DNA of 64,000 bases, from NCBI GenBank assembly GCA_016841875.1, contig JAENYG010000005.1, positions 1 to 64,000 of the forward strand, given 5' to 3'. Of the stretch, positions 36,933 through 46,549 are shown in pieces. Each line of letters begins with the position of its first letter. The stretch's first letter is position 1. Below the pieces are notes generated by a model, which was given only the letters and a program-made list of their open reading frames with translations, did not search any database and was not told where the DNA came from. The position numbers and the translations under genes were made by a program. The stretch is from Syntrophomonas sp. Its GTDB lineage: Bacteria; Bacillota; Syntrophomonadia; Syntrophomonadales; Syntrophomonadaceae.

Positions 36933-37845
36933 AAAACTGGTGGTAGTTTTGCTGGCTATATTTCTGGTAACCATGGCCGGGTTGTCAGTATGGCAGGTGA
37001 AGCAGGACGGTGTCCCAGCAGCCCATACCGGCGGTGATACCATAGGGGTAATAGAGATTAATGGGGTGATTGGCGGGGAGTCATCATCCGGTTTAACTAC
37101 TGCTATTAATGCTGACTCCGGGGATATTATGGAAGCAATAAGAACAGCTGGTGAACGAGAAGATATTAAAGTGCTGCTGCTCAGGATAAACAGTCCAGGA
37201 GGTACTTCAGTAGCTTCACAGGAGATTGGGATAGAGCTGGATAAAATCCGCGCCGATGGGAAGAAAGTAGTGGTTTCTATGGGAGAGGTATGTGCTTCAG
37301 GAGGTTACTGGATAGCCTGCAGCAGCGACCACATTGTAGCCAATGGAGGAACCCTTACCGGTAGTATCGGGGTGATCATGGAACTAACTAACCTGGAAGG
37401 ATTATATGAAAAAGTTGGACTTCGCCAGGAGGTTATCAAAAGCGCTGAACACAAGGATATTGGATCATCATACCGAGATATGACGGATACCGAAAGAAAC
37501 ATTTTACAGGAAATCGTTAATGATTCCTATGAGCAATTTTTAGACCAGGTTCGACGTGGACGGAGAGGTAAAATAGAGGAGGATAGATTATTGGAAATTG
37601 CTGATGGGCGAGTATTTTCAGGTCGGATGGCTTTAGAAATGGGTTTAGTGGACAGCCTGGGCAATTACTATGATGCTATCGATATGGCCAGGCAAACTGC
37701 TGGTCTGGATGAAAACAGCAGTGTAGAGGTATTAAATGGTCAGGGGTACTGGGATATTTTTTTTAAAGAACTTAGCAACACCAGCACGCTGTTCAATGCT
37801 GGATGGCCTAATTCAGGATATTCGGTGCTGGAATACATTTATTAA
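36925..37845 (+). CDS. sppA: Signal peptide peptidase SppA
   Basis: The 306-residue protein has an N-terminal membrane segment (VVVLLAIFLVTMAGLSVW) and the short, single-domain SppA fold: LLLRINSPGGTSVASQEIG, catalytic Ser in GEVCASGGYWIAC, and the general-base Lys in EVIKSAEHKDIGSS. It degrades leftover signal peptides at the membrane. It overlaps the alanine racemase gene by eight bases and is followed by a Yip1 gene after 14, so all three are probably one transcript with the FemAB-type gene. Confidence 0.93.
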   Translation: MHKKLVVVLLAIFLVTMAGLSVWQVKQDGVPAAHTGGDTIGVIEINGVIGGESSSGLTTAINADSGDIMEAIRTAGEREDIKVLLLRINSPGGTSVASQEIGIELDKIRADGKKVVVSMGEVCASGGYWIACSSDHIVANGGTLTGSIGVIMELTNLEGLYEKVGLRQEVIKSAEHKDIGSSYRDMTDTERNILQEIVNDSYEQFLDQVRRGRRGKIEEDRLLEIADGRVFSGRMALEMGLVDSLGNYYDAIDMARQTAGLDENSSVEVLNGQGYWDIFFKELSNTSTLFNAGWPNSGYSVLEYIY

Positions 37846-37859
37846 GGAGGGCTGGAAGG

Positions 37860-38435
37860 GTGACGTTTATCGAAATCGTATACGGAATCGTATTTCAACC
37901 AGCACCTACTTTAAAATATCTCAGTGGCAATAAACCGCTGGTTTTGGCAGTTATGGCGTTCTCGATTACTGCGTTATGGAATATGATCATTAATATGGGG
38001 CTGAATAATGCCACAGGGTTTACTGCTTCTTTACCTGATGGATATATAGGAGTATATTTGTTCATAGGATTATTAATTTCTCTGGCTGTACTGGCTGCCT
38101 CGGCGGCAATGTATAATCTGCTGGGTGAATTGATATATAAGCAGGCCAACGGCAGGGGTATTCTCACCTGCCTGGCATTCGGCTTTGTTCCGGGAATATT
38201 AGCACCCCCGCTGCAGTATGCCCTGACTCTACTTAATTTTAACTACTTTAATATTAATATTTCCATTCTAGCTTTCTTGTGGGTGATGGCACTGCAAATC
38301 ATAGGGATTCGGGAGGCGCTGGTTATTCAAACCGGCCAGGCTCTGCTTTTGTTTGTTTTACCCTGGCTGATATTTATGGTATTCATAGTGGCACTAGTGC
38401 TGCTGCTGGGAATGATAGTGCCTGGAATAATGTGA
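37860..38435 (+). CDS. Yip1 domain membrane protein
   Basis: The 191-residue protein has about five membrane segments and the Yip1/YIPF pattern: SGNKPLVLAVMAFSITALWN, ASAAMYNLLGELIYKQANGR (the Leu/Gly/Lys region before the third segment) and CLAFGFVPGILAPP. Bacterial members are common but without known function. It starts at GTG 37860 with GGAGGGCTGGAAGG upstream and ends the preceding operon. Confidence 0.8.
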   Translation: MTFIEIVYGIVFQPAPTLKYLSGNKPLVLAVMAFSITALWNMIINMGLNNATGFTASLPDGYIGVYLFIGLLISLAVLAASAAMYNLLGELIYKQANGRGILTCLAFGFVPGILAPPLQYALTLLNFNYFNINISILAFLWVMALQIIGIREALVIQTGQALLLFVLPWLIFMVFIVALVLLLGMIVPGIM

Positions 38436-38508
38436 TTTAATGAATCTTAAAGTATCAAGTAAGATGCGTATCTAACTTGCCTATTGCATAAACTGAGGGG
38501 GGAAGTGT

Positions 38509-38871
38509 ATGCCAAAAAAGATTTTAATTGTTGATGACCAGAAAGGGGTCAGAAGACTGCTGGAAGAACTGTTTAAGAAAGACAACTGGATAGTAAATAC
38601 CGCTACTGATGGACGAGAGGCAGTATCCAAAGTGAGTGAATTTCAGCCGGATATCATTTTGATGGATATGAAGATGCCTAATATTAATGGATTGGAAGCT
38701 TCCAAGCAGATTCTTGCCGTGCATCAAGATATGTCTATCATAATGATGACCGCTTATGGGGAAATGGATGTTATCAAAAATGCGCTGGAAGCAGGGGTTA
38801 AGAAGTGCGTTACTAAACCCTTTGATATTATGAACTTGAAAGATATTGTTAATAAACTTGCGGGTGAATAA
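38509..38871 (+). CDS. spo0F: Sporulation response regulator Spo0F
   Basis: The 120-residue single receiver domain begins KKILIVDDQKGVRRLLEELF, close to Bacillus Spo0F including the DDQ. The phospho-acceptor Asp is in IILMDMKMPNINGLE, the switch Thr in MMTAYGE, and the Lys in KKCVTKPFDI. It passes phosphoryl groups in the sporulation phosphorelay. Position just ahead of fba, as in Bacillus, supports the name. A GAGGGGGGAAG site precedes the ATG. It implies an endospore-forming lineage. Confidence 0.9.
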   Translation: MPKKILIVDDQKGVRRLLEELFKKDNWIVNTATDGREAVSKVSEFQPDIILMDMKMPNINGLEASKQILAVHQDMSIIMMTAYGEMDVIKNALEAGVKKCVTKPFDIMNLKDIVNKLAGE

Positions 38872-38901
38872 ATATATTAAATATGTAAAGAGGTGATTCT
38901 T

Positions 38902-39756
38902 ATGGGACTCGTACCTGTAGATGAACTGCTGTTCAGGGCGGAACAAGAAGGTTATGCGGTCGGAGCCTTTAATGCGAACAACATGGAAATCGTGCAGGCT
39001 ATTATGATGGCAGCGGAAAAAGAAAATGCTCCGGTAATTATGCAGGCCAGTCAGGGAGCAATAAAATATGCCGGACTAGATTTCCTGACTGGTATGGTTA
39101 AGCTGGCCGCCAGATCAAGCAAAGTTCCCATTGCACTGCATCTGGATCATGGAACCGATTTTGATCAGGTGGTAAGATGTATCCGCAGCGGCTTTTCTTC
39201 GGTTATGTATGATGGATCCAAGCTGCCATTAGAGCAAAATATTGCCATGACCAAAAAAGTACTGGAAATTGCTAATCCAATAGGGGTTTCAGTTGAAGCT
39301 GAACTGGGCAAAATAGGTGGTACTGAGGATGAGGTTCATGTCAGTGAAAAAGAAGCTATGTATACTGACCCAGATGAAGCCAGGTATTTTGTGGAACAGA
39401 CTGGAATCAAGAGCCTGGCTATCGCTATAGGAACTGCCCATGGTCAATATAAAGGTGAACCTAGGCTGGATTTCGATCGTCTAGCCAAAATAAAGAGCCT
39501 GGTAGGTATTCCTATTGTACTGCATGGATCATCCGGGGTACCTGATGAAGCAGTGCAAAAAGCCATTAAACTAGGTGTGTGCAAGGTCAATATCGATACC
39601 AATATCAGAGAAGCCTTTGTGGGAGCTATGCACAGGGTGATGGAGGAAAAACCGGATGAGATTGATCCCCGCCAGATACTGGGTCCAGCCCGGGAGGCTA
39701 CCATAGAAATTATTCGCCAAAAAATCAGGGTTTTCGGAAGTGCCGGAAGAGCCTGA
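38902..39756 (+). CDS. fba: Class II fructose-bisphosphate aldolase
   Basis: The enzyme of about 284 residues cleaves or forms fructose 1,6-bisphosphate. It is of the zinc-dependent class II: PIALHLDHGTDFDQVVRC with metal ligand His, VSVEAELGKIGGTEDEV with catalytic residues, SLAIAIGTAHGQYKGEP and IVLHGSSGVPDEA, NIDTNIREAF. Start at ATG 38902 (MGLVPVDELLFR) fits AAAGAGG. GTG 38893 is too close. It leads the gluconeogenic group fba-tal-glpX. Confidence 0.95.
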   Translation: MGLVPVDELLFRAEQEGYAVGAFNANNMEIVQAIMMAAEKENAPVIMQASQGAIKYAGLDFLTGMVKLAARSSKVPIALHLDHGTDFDQVVRCIRSGFSSVMYDGSKLPLEQNIAMTKKVLEIANPIGVSVEAELGKIGGTEDEVHVSEKEAMYTDPDEARYFVEQTGIKSLAIAIGTAHGQYKGEPRLDFDRLAKIKSLVGIPIVLHGSSGVPDEAVQKAIKLGVCKVNIDTNIREAFVGAMHRVMEEKPDEIDPRQILGPAREATIEIIRQKIRVFGSAGRA

Positions 39757-39795
39757 TTAAATAAATACTAAACCAGATGGTAAAGGAGGATGATT

Positions 39796-40437
39796 TTGCG
39801 AATATTTATTGATACTGCCAACATCGAGGAAATAAAAGAAATTGACGCCATGGGATTTCTGGATGGAGTAACGACCAACCCGACTTTGATTGCCAGAGAA
39901 GGGAGAAATTACCATGAAGTAATAAGGGAAATATGTTCGATTGTTAATGGACCTATAAGTGCTGAGGTTATTGGTATGGATTATGATGCCATGATTGATG
40001 AGGGACGGGAACTGGCAGCAATCCACCCCAATGTGGTCATTAAGGTCCCCCTTTCGGAAACGGGATTAAGGGCTATTCATTCATTTAAGCAGATGGGTAT
40101 TGCTACAAATGCTACTCTGGTTTTCTCTGCTAATCAGGCCTTACTGGCAGCCAGAGCTGGAGCCAGTTTCGTCAGCCCCTTTTTGGGGAGAGTTGATGAT
40201 ATCAGCAATAGCGGCATGACACTTTTGGAAGATATCATCACCGTGTTCGATCAGTATTCCTTCACCACGGAAGTCATATCTGCCAGTATAAGACATCCTA
40301 TGCATGTGGTTGAATGTGCTAAACGAGGCTCCCACATAGCAACTATTCCGTATACGGTTATTAAACAGATGATAAAACATCCATTAACCGATGCAGGTAT
40401 TGAAAAATTCATAAATGATTGGAACCAGGTTTTTTAA
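39796..40437 (+). CDS. tal: Transaldolase-like protein (TalC/FSA type)
   Basis: The protein of about 213 residues is of the short transaldolase / fructose-6-phosphate aldolase family: [14 protein letters not shown] at the start, [14 protein letters not shown], the Schiff-base Lys in [16 protein letters not shown], and [19 protein letters not shown]. The full AAAGGAGG at 39781-39788 gives ideal spacing to TTG 39796, while the in-frame ATG 39790 is only one base away. Position between fba and glpX follows the Bacillus ywjH gene. Transaldolase versus F6P aldolase activity cannot be decided here. Confidence 0.9.
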   Translation: MRIFIDTANIEEIKEIDAMGFLDGVTTNPTLIAREGRNYHEVIREICSIVNGPISAEVIGMDYDAMIDEGRELAAIHPNVVIKVPLSETGLRAIHSFKQMGIATNATLVFSANQALLAARAGASFVSPFLGRVDDISNSGMTLLEDIITVFDQYSFTTEVISASIRHPMHVVECAKRGSHIATIPYTVIKQMIKHPLTDAGIEKFINDWNQVF

Positions 40438-40458
40438 TCAAGAACGGAGGGTTTGGTT

Positions 40459-41454
40459 TTGGAGAGAGAATTAGCGCTTGAGTTTGCGAGAGTAACTGAA
40501 GCGGCTGCTCTGGCTGCTGCCCGGTGGGTTGGCAAAGGCGACAAAGAAGCTGCTGATGATGCAGCAGTAACGGCTATGAGAGTAATGTTCGATACGGTTT
40601 CAATTGACGGGGTGGTGGTCATAGGCGAAGGAGAAATGGATGAAGCCCCCATGCTGTTTATTGGTGAAAGAGTGGGTATGGGAGTGCCTCCTGAAGTTGA
40701 TATTGCCGTAGATCCATTAGAAGGCACCAATATTGTAGCCAAAGGTGGTACGGGGGCTATAGCGGTGCTGGCAGCGGCGCCGAGAGGGACGGTATTGCAC
40801 GCCCCAGATATGTACATGGACAAAATTGCGGTGGGGCCGGAATGTAAAGGTCGAGTTTTTCTGGATGCCACGGTTAAAGAAAATTTACAGCAGGCGGCTA
40901 AAGCCTTACATAAATTGATCAGTGAAATAACCGTAGTTATCCTGGATCGGCCCCGTCATGAATATATTATCGAAGAAGTTAGGAGAGTAGGGGCCAGAAT
41001 CAAGTTGATAAATGATGGTGACGTATCCCCGGGGGTAGCAGCGGCTTATGAGGATTCTGGGGTAGACATATTAATGGGAATTGGAGGTGCTCCTGAGGGG
41101 GTGATAACTGCTGCCGCCTTAAAATGTATGGGAGGAGATTTTCAGGCGCGCCTTTGCCCGGAAGGAAAGGAAGCAGCAGAAGAGATTCGTCGATGCCATG
41201 AGATGGGGATAGGCGATGTAGATAGGCTTTTTACCATTGATGAACTGATAACGTCCGATGACGTCATATTTGTTGCCACCGGCATCACAGATTCCTTTTT
41301 GCTCAAGGGGGTCAGATACCACAAACGCCGGGCAGTCACAGAAACGCTGGTCATGAGAAGTGCCTCCGGTACTATACGACATATTACTGCTGACCACCAT
41401 CTGGATAAAAAACCGCTTTTCAAAGATAACCGAATAAGGTTAAGATTAGATTGA
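40459..41454 (+). CDS. glpX: Class II fructose-1,6-bisphosphatase
   Basis: The enzyme of about 331 residues removes the 1-phosphate in gluconeogenesis. The class II GlpX pattern is complete: ELALEFARVTEAAALAAARW, VVIGEGEMDEAPML and DIAVDPLEGTNIVAKG, which bind metal and phosphate, and MGIGGAPEGVITAAALKCMGG. TTG 40459, eight bases after GGAGG, gives the usual N-terminus; TTG 40453 is too near. It follows tal by 21 bases. Confidence 0.95.
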   Translation: MERELALEFARVTEAAALAAARWVGKGDKEAADDAAVTAMRVMFDTVSIDGVVVIGEGEMDEAPMLFIGERVGMGVPPEVDIAVDPLEGTNIVAKGGTGAIAVLAAAPRGTVLHAPDMYMDKIAVGPECKGRVFLDATVKENLQQAAKALHKLISEITVVILDRPRHEYIIEEVRRVGARIKLINDGDVSPGVAAAYEDSGVDILMGIGGAPEGVITAAALKCMGGDFQARLCPEGKEAAEEIRRCHEMGIGDVDRLFTIDELITSDDVIFVATGITDSFLLKGVRYHKRRAVTETLVMRSASGTIRHITADHHLDKKPLFKDNRIRLRLD

Positions 41455-41733
41455 ATATCAATTTAGTAAGATTATTTTCTTGAAATAATGGTATACTTAA
41501 TATTGAGCACTCAACATGGTTGTTCGTATCAGTGAGCCTGCCTGCCGCTGATGTATCATCAAATTCATGTCTTGGGAAAATATTCAATTAAAATTTAGAC
41601 AAGTTTATACCGATATTGTATAAGGAATTAAAAGGGTATGGTAGCGCTAAGCAAATGGTGCGTTAATGCTCAAAAAATTAATAATGAAGATGAGCACTTC
41701 AATAGCCAGTGATTAGCGTGGAAGGAGGATGAA
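41455..41733 (+). promoter_or_regulatory. rho leader region with nested inverted repeats
   Basis: The 280-base gap before rho has a TATACT -10 candidate at 41492-41497 with an upstream TGG (extended -10 type), but no clear -35. Near rho, CGCTAA at 41645-41650 can pair with TTAGCG at 41713-41718, enclosing GCTCA/TGAGC (41668-41672 with 41691-41695). The rho ribosome binding site lies just after this. rho genes often have autoregulated leaders, and this may be one. Confidence 0.4.
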
Positions 41734-43011
41734 ATGAATATATCCGAATTGGAACATAAGACTATTCTTGAATTGTATCAGATAGCAAGAGACAAGAATC
41801 TCACTGGCTATTCAAAACTCAGAAAGAAGGAATTGATTTTTGAAATTACCAAGGCATTAACGAATTCCGACCAGTTGCTGCAGGCCCAGGGAGTACTGGA
41901 GATCATGCAGGATGGGTACGGGTTCTTAAGGCCCTTTGGATACCTTCCCAGTCATGAGGACATATATGTTTCTCCATCTCAGATAAGAAAATTCGAGCTT
42001 AAAACCGGGGATAAAGTTGGCGGACAAGTAAGACCGCCCAAGGATAATGAGAAGTTTTTTGCCCTGCTGCGAGTGGAGGAAGTCAATGGATTTCCACCGG
42101 AGGATTCTATTAAAAGGGTACATTTTGATGCCCTTACCCCCCTTTATCCTACTGAAAGAATAACTCTTGAAACTAACAGTAAAGAAATATCCACCCGAGT
42201 TATAGATCTGGTATCCCCCATAGGCAAAGGACAGAGAGGTTTGATTGTGGCTCCTCCTAAAGCAGGTAAGACTATGCTGCTGCAGAAGATAGCACAGGGT
42301 ATCAGCGCCAATCATCCGGACATAGATTTATTTATACTGCTGGTGGATGAACGGCCTGAAGAGGTTACTGATATGCAGCGATCAACCAAAGCCGAGGTGG
42401 TGGCATCGACCTTTGACGAACCACCGGAAAATCATGTTAAGGTCACGGAAATGGTTCTGGAAAGAGCCAAAAGACTGGTGGAACATAAAAAAGATGTAGT
42501 AATTCTAATGGACAGCGTGACACGATTGGCTCGCGCCCACAATCTAGTGGTGCCGCCGAGCGGGCGCACCTTATCAGGAGGAATCGATCCAGCCTCGCTG
42601 GACAAACCCAAGCGGTTTTTTGGCGCGGCCAGGAATATTGAAGAAGGCGGGAGCCTTACTATAATCGCTACCGCCCTGGTTGAAACCGGGTCCAGAATGG
42701 ATGAAGTAATATTTGAAGAATTTAAAGGCCGGGGCAATATGGAACTGGTACTGGATAGAAAACTGGCTGAGCGAAGAATATTCCCGGCTATTGACTTGAA
42801 GCGTTCCGGAACCAGGAAAGAAGAACTGCTATTTACTAAAGAAGAAATGGATCTAGCCTGGAATCTTAGAAATACTTTTAGTGACTACAGTCCGGTGGAA
42901 ACCATGCAGATCATGCTCGATACTATTAAAAAAACTAATTCCAATAAAGACCTGATTAGAGCAGCACCCCTGGTATTTGGCAAGAAAGATTACGCCCATA
43001 AAGCTTATTAG
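41734..43011 (+). CDS. rho: Transcription termination factor Rho
   Basis: The 425-residue hexameric RNA helicase has the N-terminal SAP-like helix domain ([20 protein letters not shown]), the cold-shock RNA-binding fold ([20 protein letters not shown]), Walker A APPKAGKT near residue 175, Walker [17 protein letters not shown], and the Q/R-loop regions. Length is standard. GGAAGGAGG precedes the ATG. It ends the fba-tal-glpX-rho group, as in Bacillus, but rpmE is 7 kb away rather than next in line. Confidence 0.96.
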   Translation: MNISELEHKTILELYQIARDKNLTGYSKLRKKELIFEITKALTNSDQLLQAQGVLEIMQDGYGFLRPFGYLPSHEDIYVSPSQIRKFELKTGDKVGGQVRPPKDNEKFFALLRVEEVNGFPPEDSIKRVHFDALTPLYPTERITLETNSKEISTRVIDLVSPIGKGQRGLIVAPPKAGKTMLLQKIAQGISANHPDIDLFILLVDERPEEVTDMQRSTKAEVVASTFDEPPENHVKVTEMVLERAKRLVEHKKDVVILMDSVTRLARAHNLVVPPSGRTLSGGIDPASLDKPKRFFGAARNIEEGGSLTIIATALVETGSRMDEVIFEEFKGRGNMELVLDRKLAERRIFPAIDLKRSGTRKEELLFTKEEMDLAWNLRNTFSDYSPVETMQIMLDTIKKTNSNKDLIRAAPLVFGKKDYAHKAY

Positions 43012-43053
43012 ATTGCATTGAATGAATAAATACCTCCATTTATGTGAAAAATT

Positions 43054-43076
43054 AGGGTCAGTAGGCCCTTTTTTTG
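43054..43076 (+). terminator. Rho-independent terminator after rho
   Basis: AGGGTC at 43054-43059 pairs with GGCCCT at 43064-43069 (one G-U), with loop AGTA, followed by a run of seven T. Confidence 0.85.
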
Positions 43077-43104
43077 TGCCTGCAGAATGAGAGGTGAAAA
43101 TTAG

Positions 43105-43965
43105 GTGAATAAGAGGTGGATAAGTTCACTGGTGACATGTACCTTTTTATTGGCGAGCTGTGTTGGCCCGGCTATGGCAGCCTTGAATCAGGGTAATTTT
43201 ATCCCCTGTGGCGGAATACAGAGTGTACCAACCGACAGCAAGATTAAGGATTATAGTGTTAATAAAGGGGACACCCTGTGGGACATATCCCGAAAGTTTA
43301 ATATTGATCTGGATACCTTGAGGATGATCAACAATTTAGACAAAAATTGTATACTGACAGTTGGACAAATCTTAGAAATACCCTACAATAGATCTCGGGT
43401 GCACATAATCTGTGCAGGAGATACGCTTTGGGACATTGCTTACAAATATGATGTTTCTGTCAATGAGCTGTCCAGGTTCAACCCGGATATCAATCCTAAA
43501 AACCTGAAGATAGGGGAAAAAGTAGCTGTTCCTGATAGTGCCAGTGTAAGCGTGGCAGCGATACAGCCGTCTCGTAGTTATATTGGGTCCAGTTCCCTAA
43601 TGATGGCCTGGCCAGTAGCAGGAAGTATCACTTCTGCTTATGGCTGGCGTGCATCAGGATTTCATCATGGAGTTGATATTGCCGGGGATATAGGCGATCC
43701 CATTAAAGCAGCAGCGGCGGGGAAAGTATCTTTTGTCGGCAGTCGGGCAATTTATGGAAAAACGGTGGTGATCGAACACCCGGATGGGAAAGAAACCGTT
43801 TATGCCCATTGTCAAAAAATTATGGTCAACAATGATGAATATGTAGTCAAGGGACAAACAATAGCTACTATAGGTATGACAGGCCGGACTACTGGACCGC
43901 ACGTTCATTTTGAAGTAAAAATTGACGGCGAAACAGACAATCCCCTGAAGTATCTCCGGTATTAA
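43105..43965 (+). CDS. LysM and M23 peptidase domain protein
   Basis: The 286-residue exported protein has a signal peptide (LVTCTFLLASCVGPAMA), two LysM domains (about 50-92, VNKGDTLWDISRKFNID; about 98-142, ICAGDTLWDIAYKYDVS) that bind peptidoglycan, and a C-terminal M23 endopeptidase domain with metal ligands in FHHGVDIAG and GPHVHFEV, preceded by YAHCQKI. It should cut wall peptides during growth, division or sporulation. It is a single gene with its own terminator at 43971. Confidence 0.92.
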   Translation: MNKRWISSLVTCTFLLASCVGPAMAALNQGNFIPCGGIQSVPTDSKIKDYSVNKGDTLWDISRKFNIDLDTLRMINNLDKNCILTVGQILEIPYNRSRVHIICAGDTLWDIAYKYDVSVNELSRFNPDINPKNLKIGEKVAVPDSASVSVAAIQPSRSYIGSSSLMMAWPVAGSITSAYGWRASGFHHGVDIAGDIGDPIKAAAAGKVSFVGSRAIYGKTVVIEHPDGKETVYAHCQKIMVNNDEYVVKGQTIATIGMTGRTTGPHVHFEVKIDGETDNPLKYLRY

Positions 43966-43970
43966 TTGCT

Positions 43971-43997
43971 AAGGCCCCTGAAAAGGGGCTTTTTTTA
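43971..43997 (+). terminator. Rho-independent terminator
   Basis: AGGCCCC/GGGGCT hairpin with a TGAAAA loop followed by T7, starting six bases after the LysM/M23 stop codon. Confidence 0.9.
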
Positions 43998-44036
43998 TGC
44001 CCCGTCATAATATAACCTATTAGATAGAACATAAAG

Positions 44037-44176
44037 GAAGACCCTAATGCTAAAGGTAGGGTCTTCTGATAATCTCCTGCCAGACAGTGAATAGGGATAA
44101 TTATGGGGTTTTAAGCGTTCTATCAAGCAAATCAAAGAACTCCGTGTACCCCGTAGGGGTATCCCCTGGTTTGCTT
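44037..44176 (+). promoter_or_regulatory. Two hairpins in the leader of the radical SAM gene
   Basis: GAAGACCCTA at 44037-44046 pairs perfectly with TAGGGTCTTC at 44057-44066. Further on, AAGCAAA at 44125-44131 pairs with TTTGCTT at 44170-44176 and encloses TACCCC-gta-GGGGTA at 44147-44161. The second is followed by ctaattatt. They lie between the M23 terminator and the ATG at 44206 and may form an attenuator-like leader. Confidence 0.4.
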
Positions 44177-44205
44177 CTAATTATTAAACGATTGGGGTAC
44201 ATAAT

Positions 44206-45468
44206 ATGTTTTTTGTGTTATATGCAGATGATGAGGGAAGGTTAATGGACTACCCAACGGTATCTATGTTAGGTCGCAGCGGTTCACAATGGGTGGAGCC
44301 GGAAAGGCAGGAAATGATTCCTCTCCCCCAGGGAGCCTCCCTGGTGACTTTACCAGGCTATCTACCAGTAGGCCTGGATGAAAAAGGGGAGATATTTCTA
44401 ATCGAGCGGGTACCGGGTCTGCCAACCCAAGGAGTAAATGCAGTAGCTGCTTTACTGCCGCAGGGTTTTACTCGTACCCTGCTGCCAGCCGGGGTAAGTC
44501 AGCAGGCTGGCAGCAGACTCCCAGTATATGGATATGCGGCCGTAGGATTTCGTGATGAAAAAGTATATGTTGCGGCGATAAAATCAGATGAACATAGAAA
44601 GTGGCATCCGAAAAATTACAATACCAGTAGTTTAATGCCCAAAATTAAGCGCCTGACCAAGAAATATCCGGAGAATCGGATCTTGAACCAATTATCTCGG
44701 TGTTCGCTGGAATATGGATGTTATACTGCTCAGAATATATTTTACCAGCGTTGGGAGGGCGGGATACCTACTATGATTTCGTGCAACGCGGACTGTCTGG
44801 GATGTATTTCTGAAAATCACGGGCCCTTTGATGCACCGCAGAACAGGCTGGCATTCGTACCGGGAGTTGATGAAATTGCCCAGATAGGTATAGAACATTT
44901 AGAAAATGCTCGGGATGCCATTATAAGTTTTGGACAGGGTTGTGAAGGAGAACCGAGTCTCAATGCAGTTAAACTGGCCCGATCGATTAAAATAATACGG
45001 GGGGAGACCAGTCGGGGTACCATTAATATGAATACCAATGCCGGTTATACTCGGGGGATAAAACAGATGTGTGATGCCGGACTGGATTCCATGCGGGTGA
45101 CTATATTTTCCTGCCGGGAAGATAATTACCTGCGGTATCATCGTCCTAAAGACTACTCTCTGCCGGATGTCATTGATTCCATTCAATATGCCGGGGATAA
45201 AGGATTGAGTATATCGTTAAACCTGCTGGTTTTTCCTGGTATTTCTGACCGGGAGGAAGAGATAGAAGCCCTGATAAAATTCGTGCAGGAGAATCCGATA
45301 GAAATGATACAATTACGAAATTTGAATATTGATACTGATTTTTTAATAGAACACATTGGAGGAGACAGCTCGGGTATAGGAATAGGAAATTTTATAAAAG
45401 TTTTAGAAGAAGAGATCCCTCATATAAAACTGGGATCTTATTCCCATCCCAAAGATGGTGCTAAATAG
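44206..45468 (+). CDS. Uncharacterised radical SAM protein
   Basis: The 420-residue protein has the radical SAM cluster motif CNADCLGC (C-x3-C-x2-C) near residue 194, a SAM-binding GQGCEGEPSLN, and TRGTINMNTNAGY as in the half-barrel, with SISLNLLVFPGISDREEEIE near the end. The first 180 residues are an additional N-terminal region (VSMLGRSGSQWVEPERQEMI) without recognised domain. The reaction is unknown. GGGG at 44194-44197 may serve as a ribosome binding site. The YhaM-like gene follows at 45505, so the two may be an operon. Confidence 0.85.
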   Translation: MFFVLYADDEGRLMDYPTVSMLGRSGSQWVEPERQEMIPLPQGASLVTLPGYLPVGLDEKGEIFLIERVPGLPTQGVNAVAALLPQGFTRTLLPAGVSQQAGSRLPVYGYAAVGFRDEKVYVAAIKSDEHRKWHPKNYNTSSLMPKIKRLTKKYPENRILNQLSRCSLEYGCYTAQNIFYQRWEGGIPTMISCNADCLGCISENHGPFDAPQNRLAFVPGVDEIAQIGIEHLENARDAIISFGQGCEGEPSLNAVKLARSIKIIRGETSRGTINMNTNAGYTRGIKQMCDAGLDSMRVTIFSCREDNYLRYHRPKDYSLPDVIDSIQYAGDKGLSISLNLLVFPGISDREEEIEALIKFVQENPIEMIQLRNLNIDTDFLIEHIGGDSSGIGIGNFIKVLEEEIPHIKLGSYSHPKDGAK

Positions 45469-45504
45469 GTTTTAGTGATAATACTTAAAGGAGTGAGGGG
45501 AGCA

Positions 45505-46491
45505 TTGAATAACAGTAAAGGACCTTACACAGTTAAAGAACTGAAAAATCTTCCTGCAGGAACCCAATTTTGGGGTAAGTTTCTGGTGCAGGATAAAACT
45601 ACCAGAAAGACCCGGGAAGGGAAAAATATTACCCACCTTAAAATGAGCGATAGAAGTGGAGAAATAAAAGCCGTGGTATGGGATAGCTGCCAGCTGGCAG
45701 GCATACTGGAAACCGGGGCCGTCATTGGTATGTTAGGTGATATAGGTATTTACAACCAGCAGCAGCAGATTACAGCCAAGCGGATAAAAGTACTGGAAGA
45801 GGAACCTCAGTCCTATATGAAAAGTCCAGGTCGGGAGATAAAAGAGCTTAAACAGGAACTGGAAGCAAAGATGGCCAGCATTAGCGATCCGCACATGAAA
45901 AATTTGCTCTATAGAATATTTACCCCTCAAATCTGGCAGGAATTTTTAGCTGCTCCGGCCGCCAAAGTAATTCATCACAATTACAGCGGAGGGTTAATAG
46001 AACATACCCTTATAGTAACCGAGTTATGTGATAAAGCAGCCGGGTTATATTCGGCTATCAACCGGGATCTTATGATTACCGGGGCCATATTGCATGATAT
46101 TGGGAAGATCAAAGAATTCCGGATCGAGGTACTGCCGGATTATACTGAAATCGGGAAGCTGGTTGGACATATCGTTCTGGGGTATGAATTTATATCCCGG
46201 GAAATAACGTCTATGAGAGACGAGGGTCTTGATTTCCCGGACCTGCTGGAAAAGATATTGAAAAACATGATACTGGGACATCATGGCAGCCTCGAATTCG
46301 GTTCACCGGTCCTGCCATTATCTCCAGAAGCCCTGATGCTTCACGTTATGGATGACCTGGATGCCAAAATGTATGTCTTTTTCAATAAAATCGCAGAGTA
46401 TGAAGCAGATGAAAATCCTTTCACCCCTTACGATACCTTTCACGAACAGCAGTTTTACACATTGCGATATCTACATAATGAAGAGGAGTAA
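45505..46491 (+). CDS. YhaM-like 3'-5' exoribonuclease (OB-fold plus HD)
   Basis: The protein of about 328 residues has an N-terminal OB-fold (GTQFWGKFLVQDKTTRKTRE, LKMSDRSGEIKAVVWD) and a C-terminal HD domain (HHNYSGGLIEHTLIVTELCD, TGAILHDIGKIKEF, MILGHHGSLEFGSPVLP). This order is that of the YhaM exonucleases, which trim RNA and DNA from the 3' end. Start at TTG 45505 follows GGGGAG; a longer frame could begin at GTG 45493 or 45475. It follows the radical SAM gene closely. Confidence 0.85.
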   Translation: MNNSKGPYTVKELKNLPAGTQFWGKFLVQDKTTRKTREGKNITHLKMSDRSGEIKAVVWDSCQLAGILETGAVIGMLGDIGIYNQQQQITAKRIKVLEEEPQSYMKSPGREIKELKQELEAKMASISDPHMKNLLYRIFTPQIWQEFLAAPAAKVIHHNYSGGLIEHTLIVTELCDKAAGLYSAINRDLMITGAILHDIGKIKEFRIEVLPDYTEIGKLVGHIVLGYEFISREITSMRDEGLDFPDLLEKILKNMILGHHGSLEFGSPVLPLSPEALMLHVMDDLDAKMYVFFNKIAEYEADENPFTPYDTFHEQQFYTLRYLHNEEE

Positions 46492-46549
46492 ATTTTCACT
46501 AATAAGCATCCTGCCAACTGCCACATCATTTGCTCAATTGTAATTAGCG

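Noticed and set aside
40434-40871. 145-codon open frame antisense to glpX
   Set aside because: Low-complexity Ser/Ala/Thr-rich product opposite a conserved enzyme gene; a by-product of codon bias.
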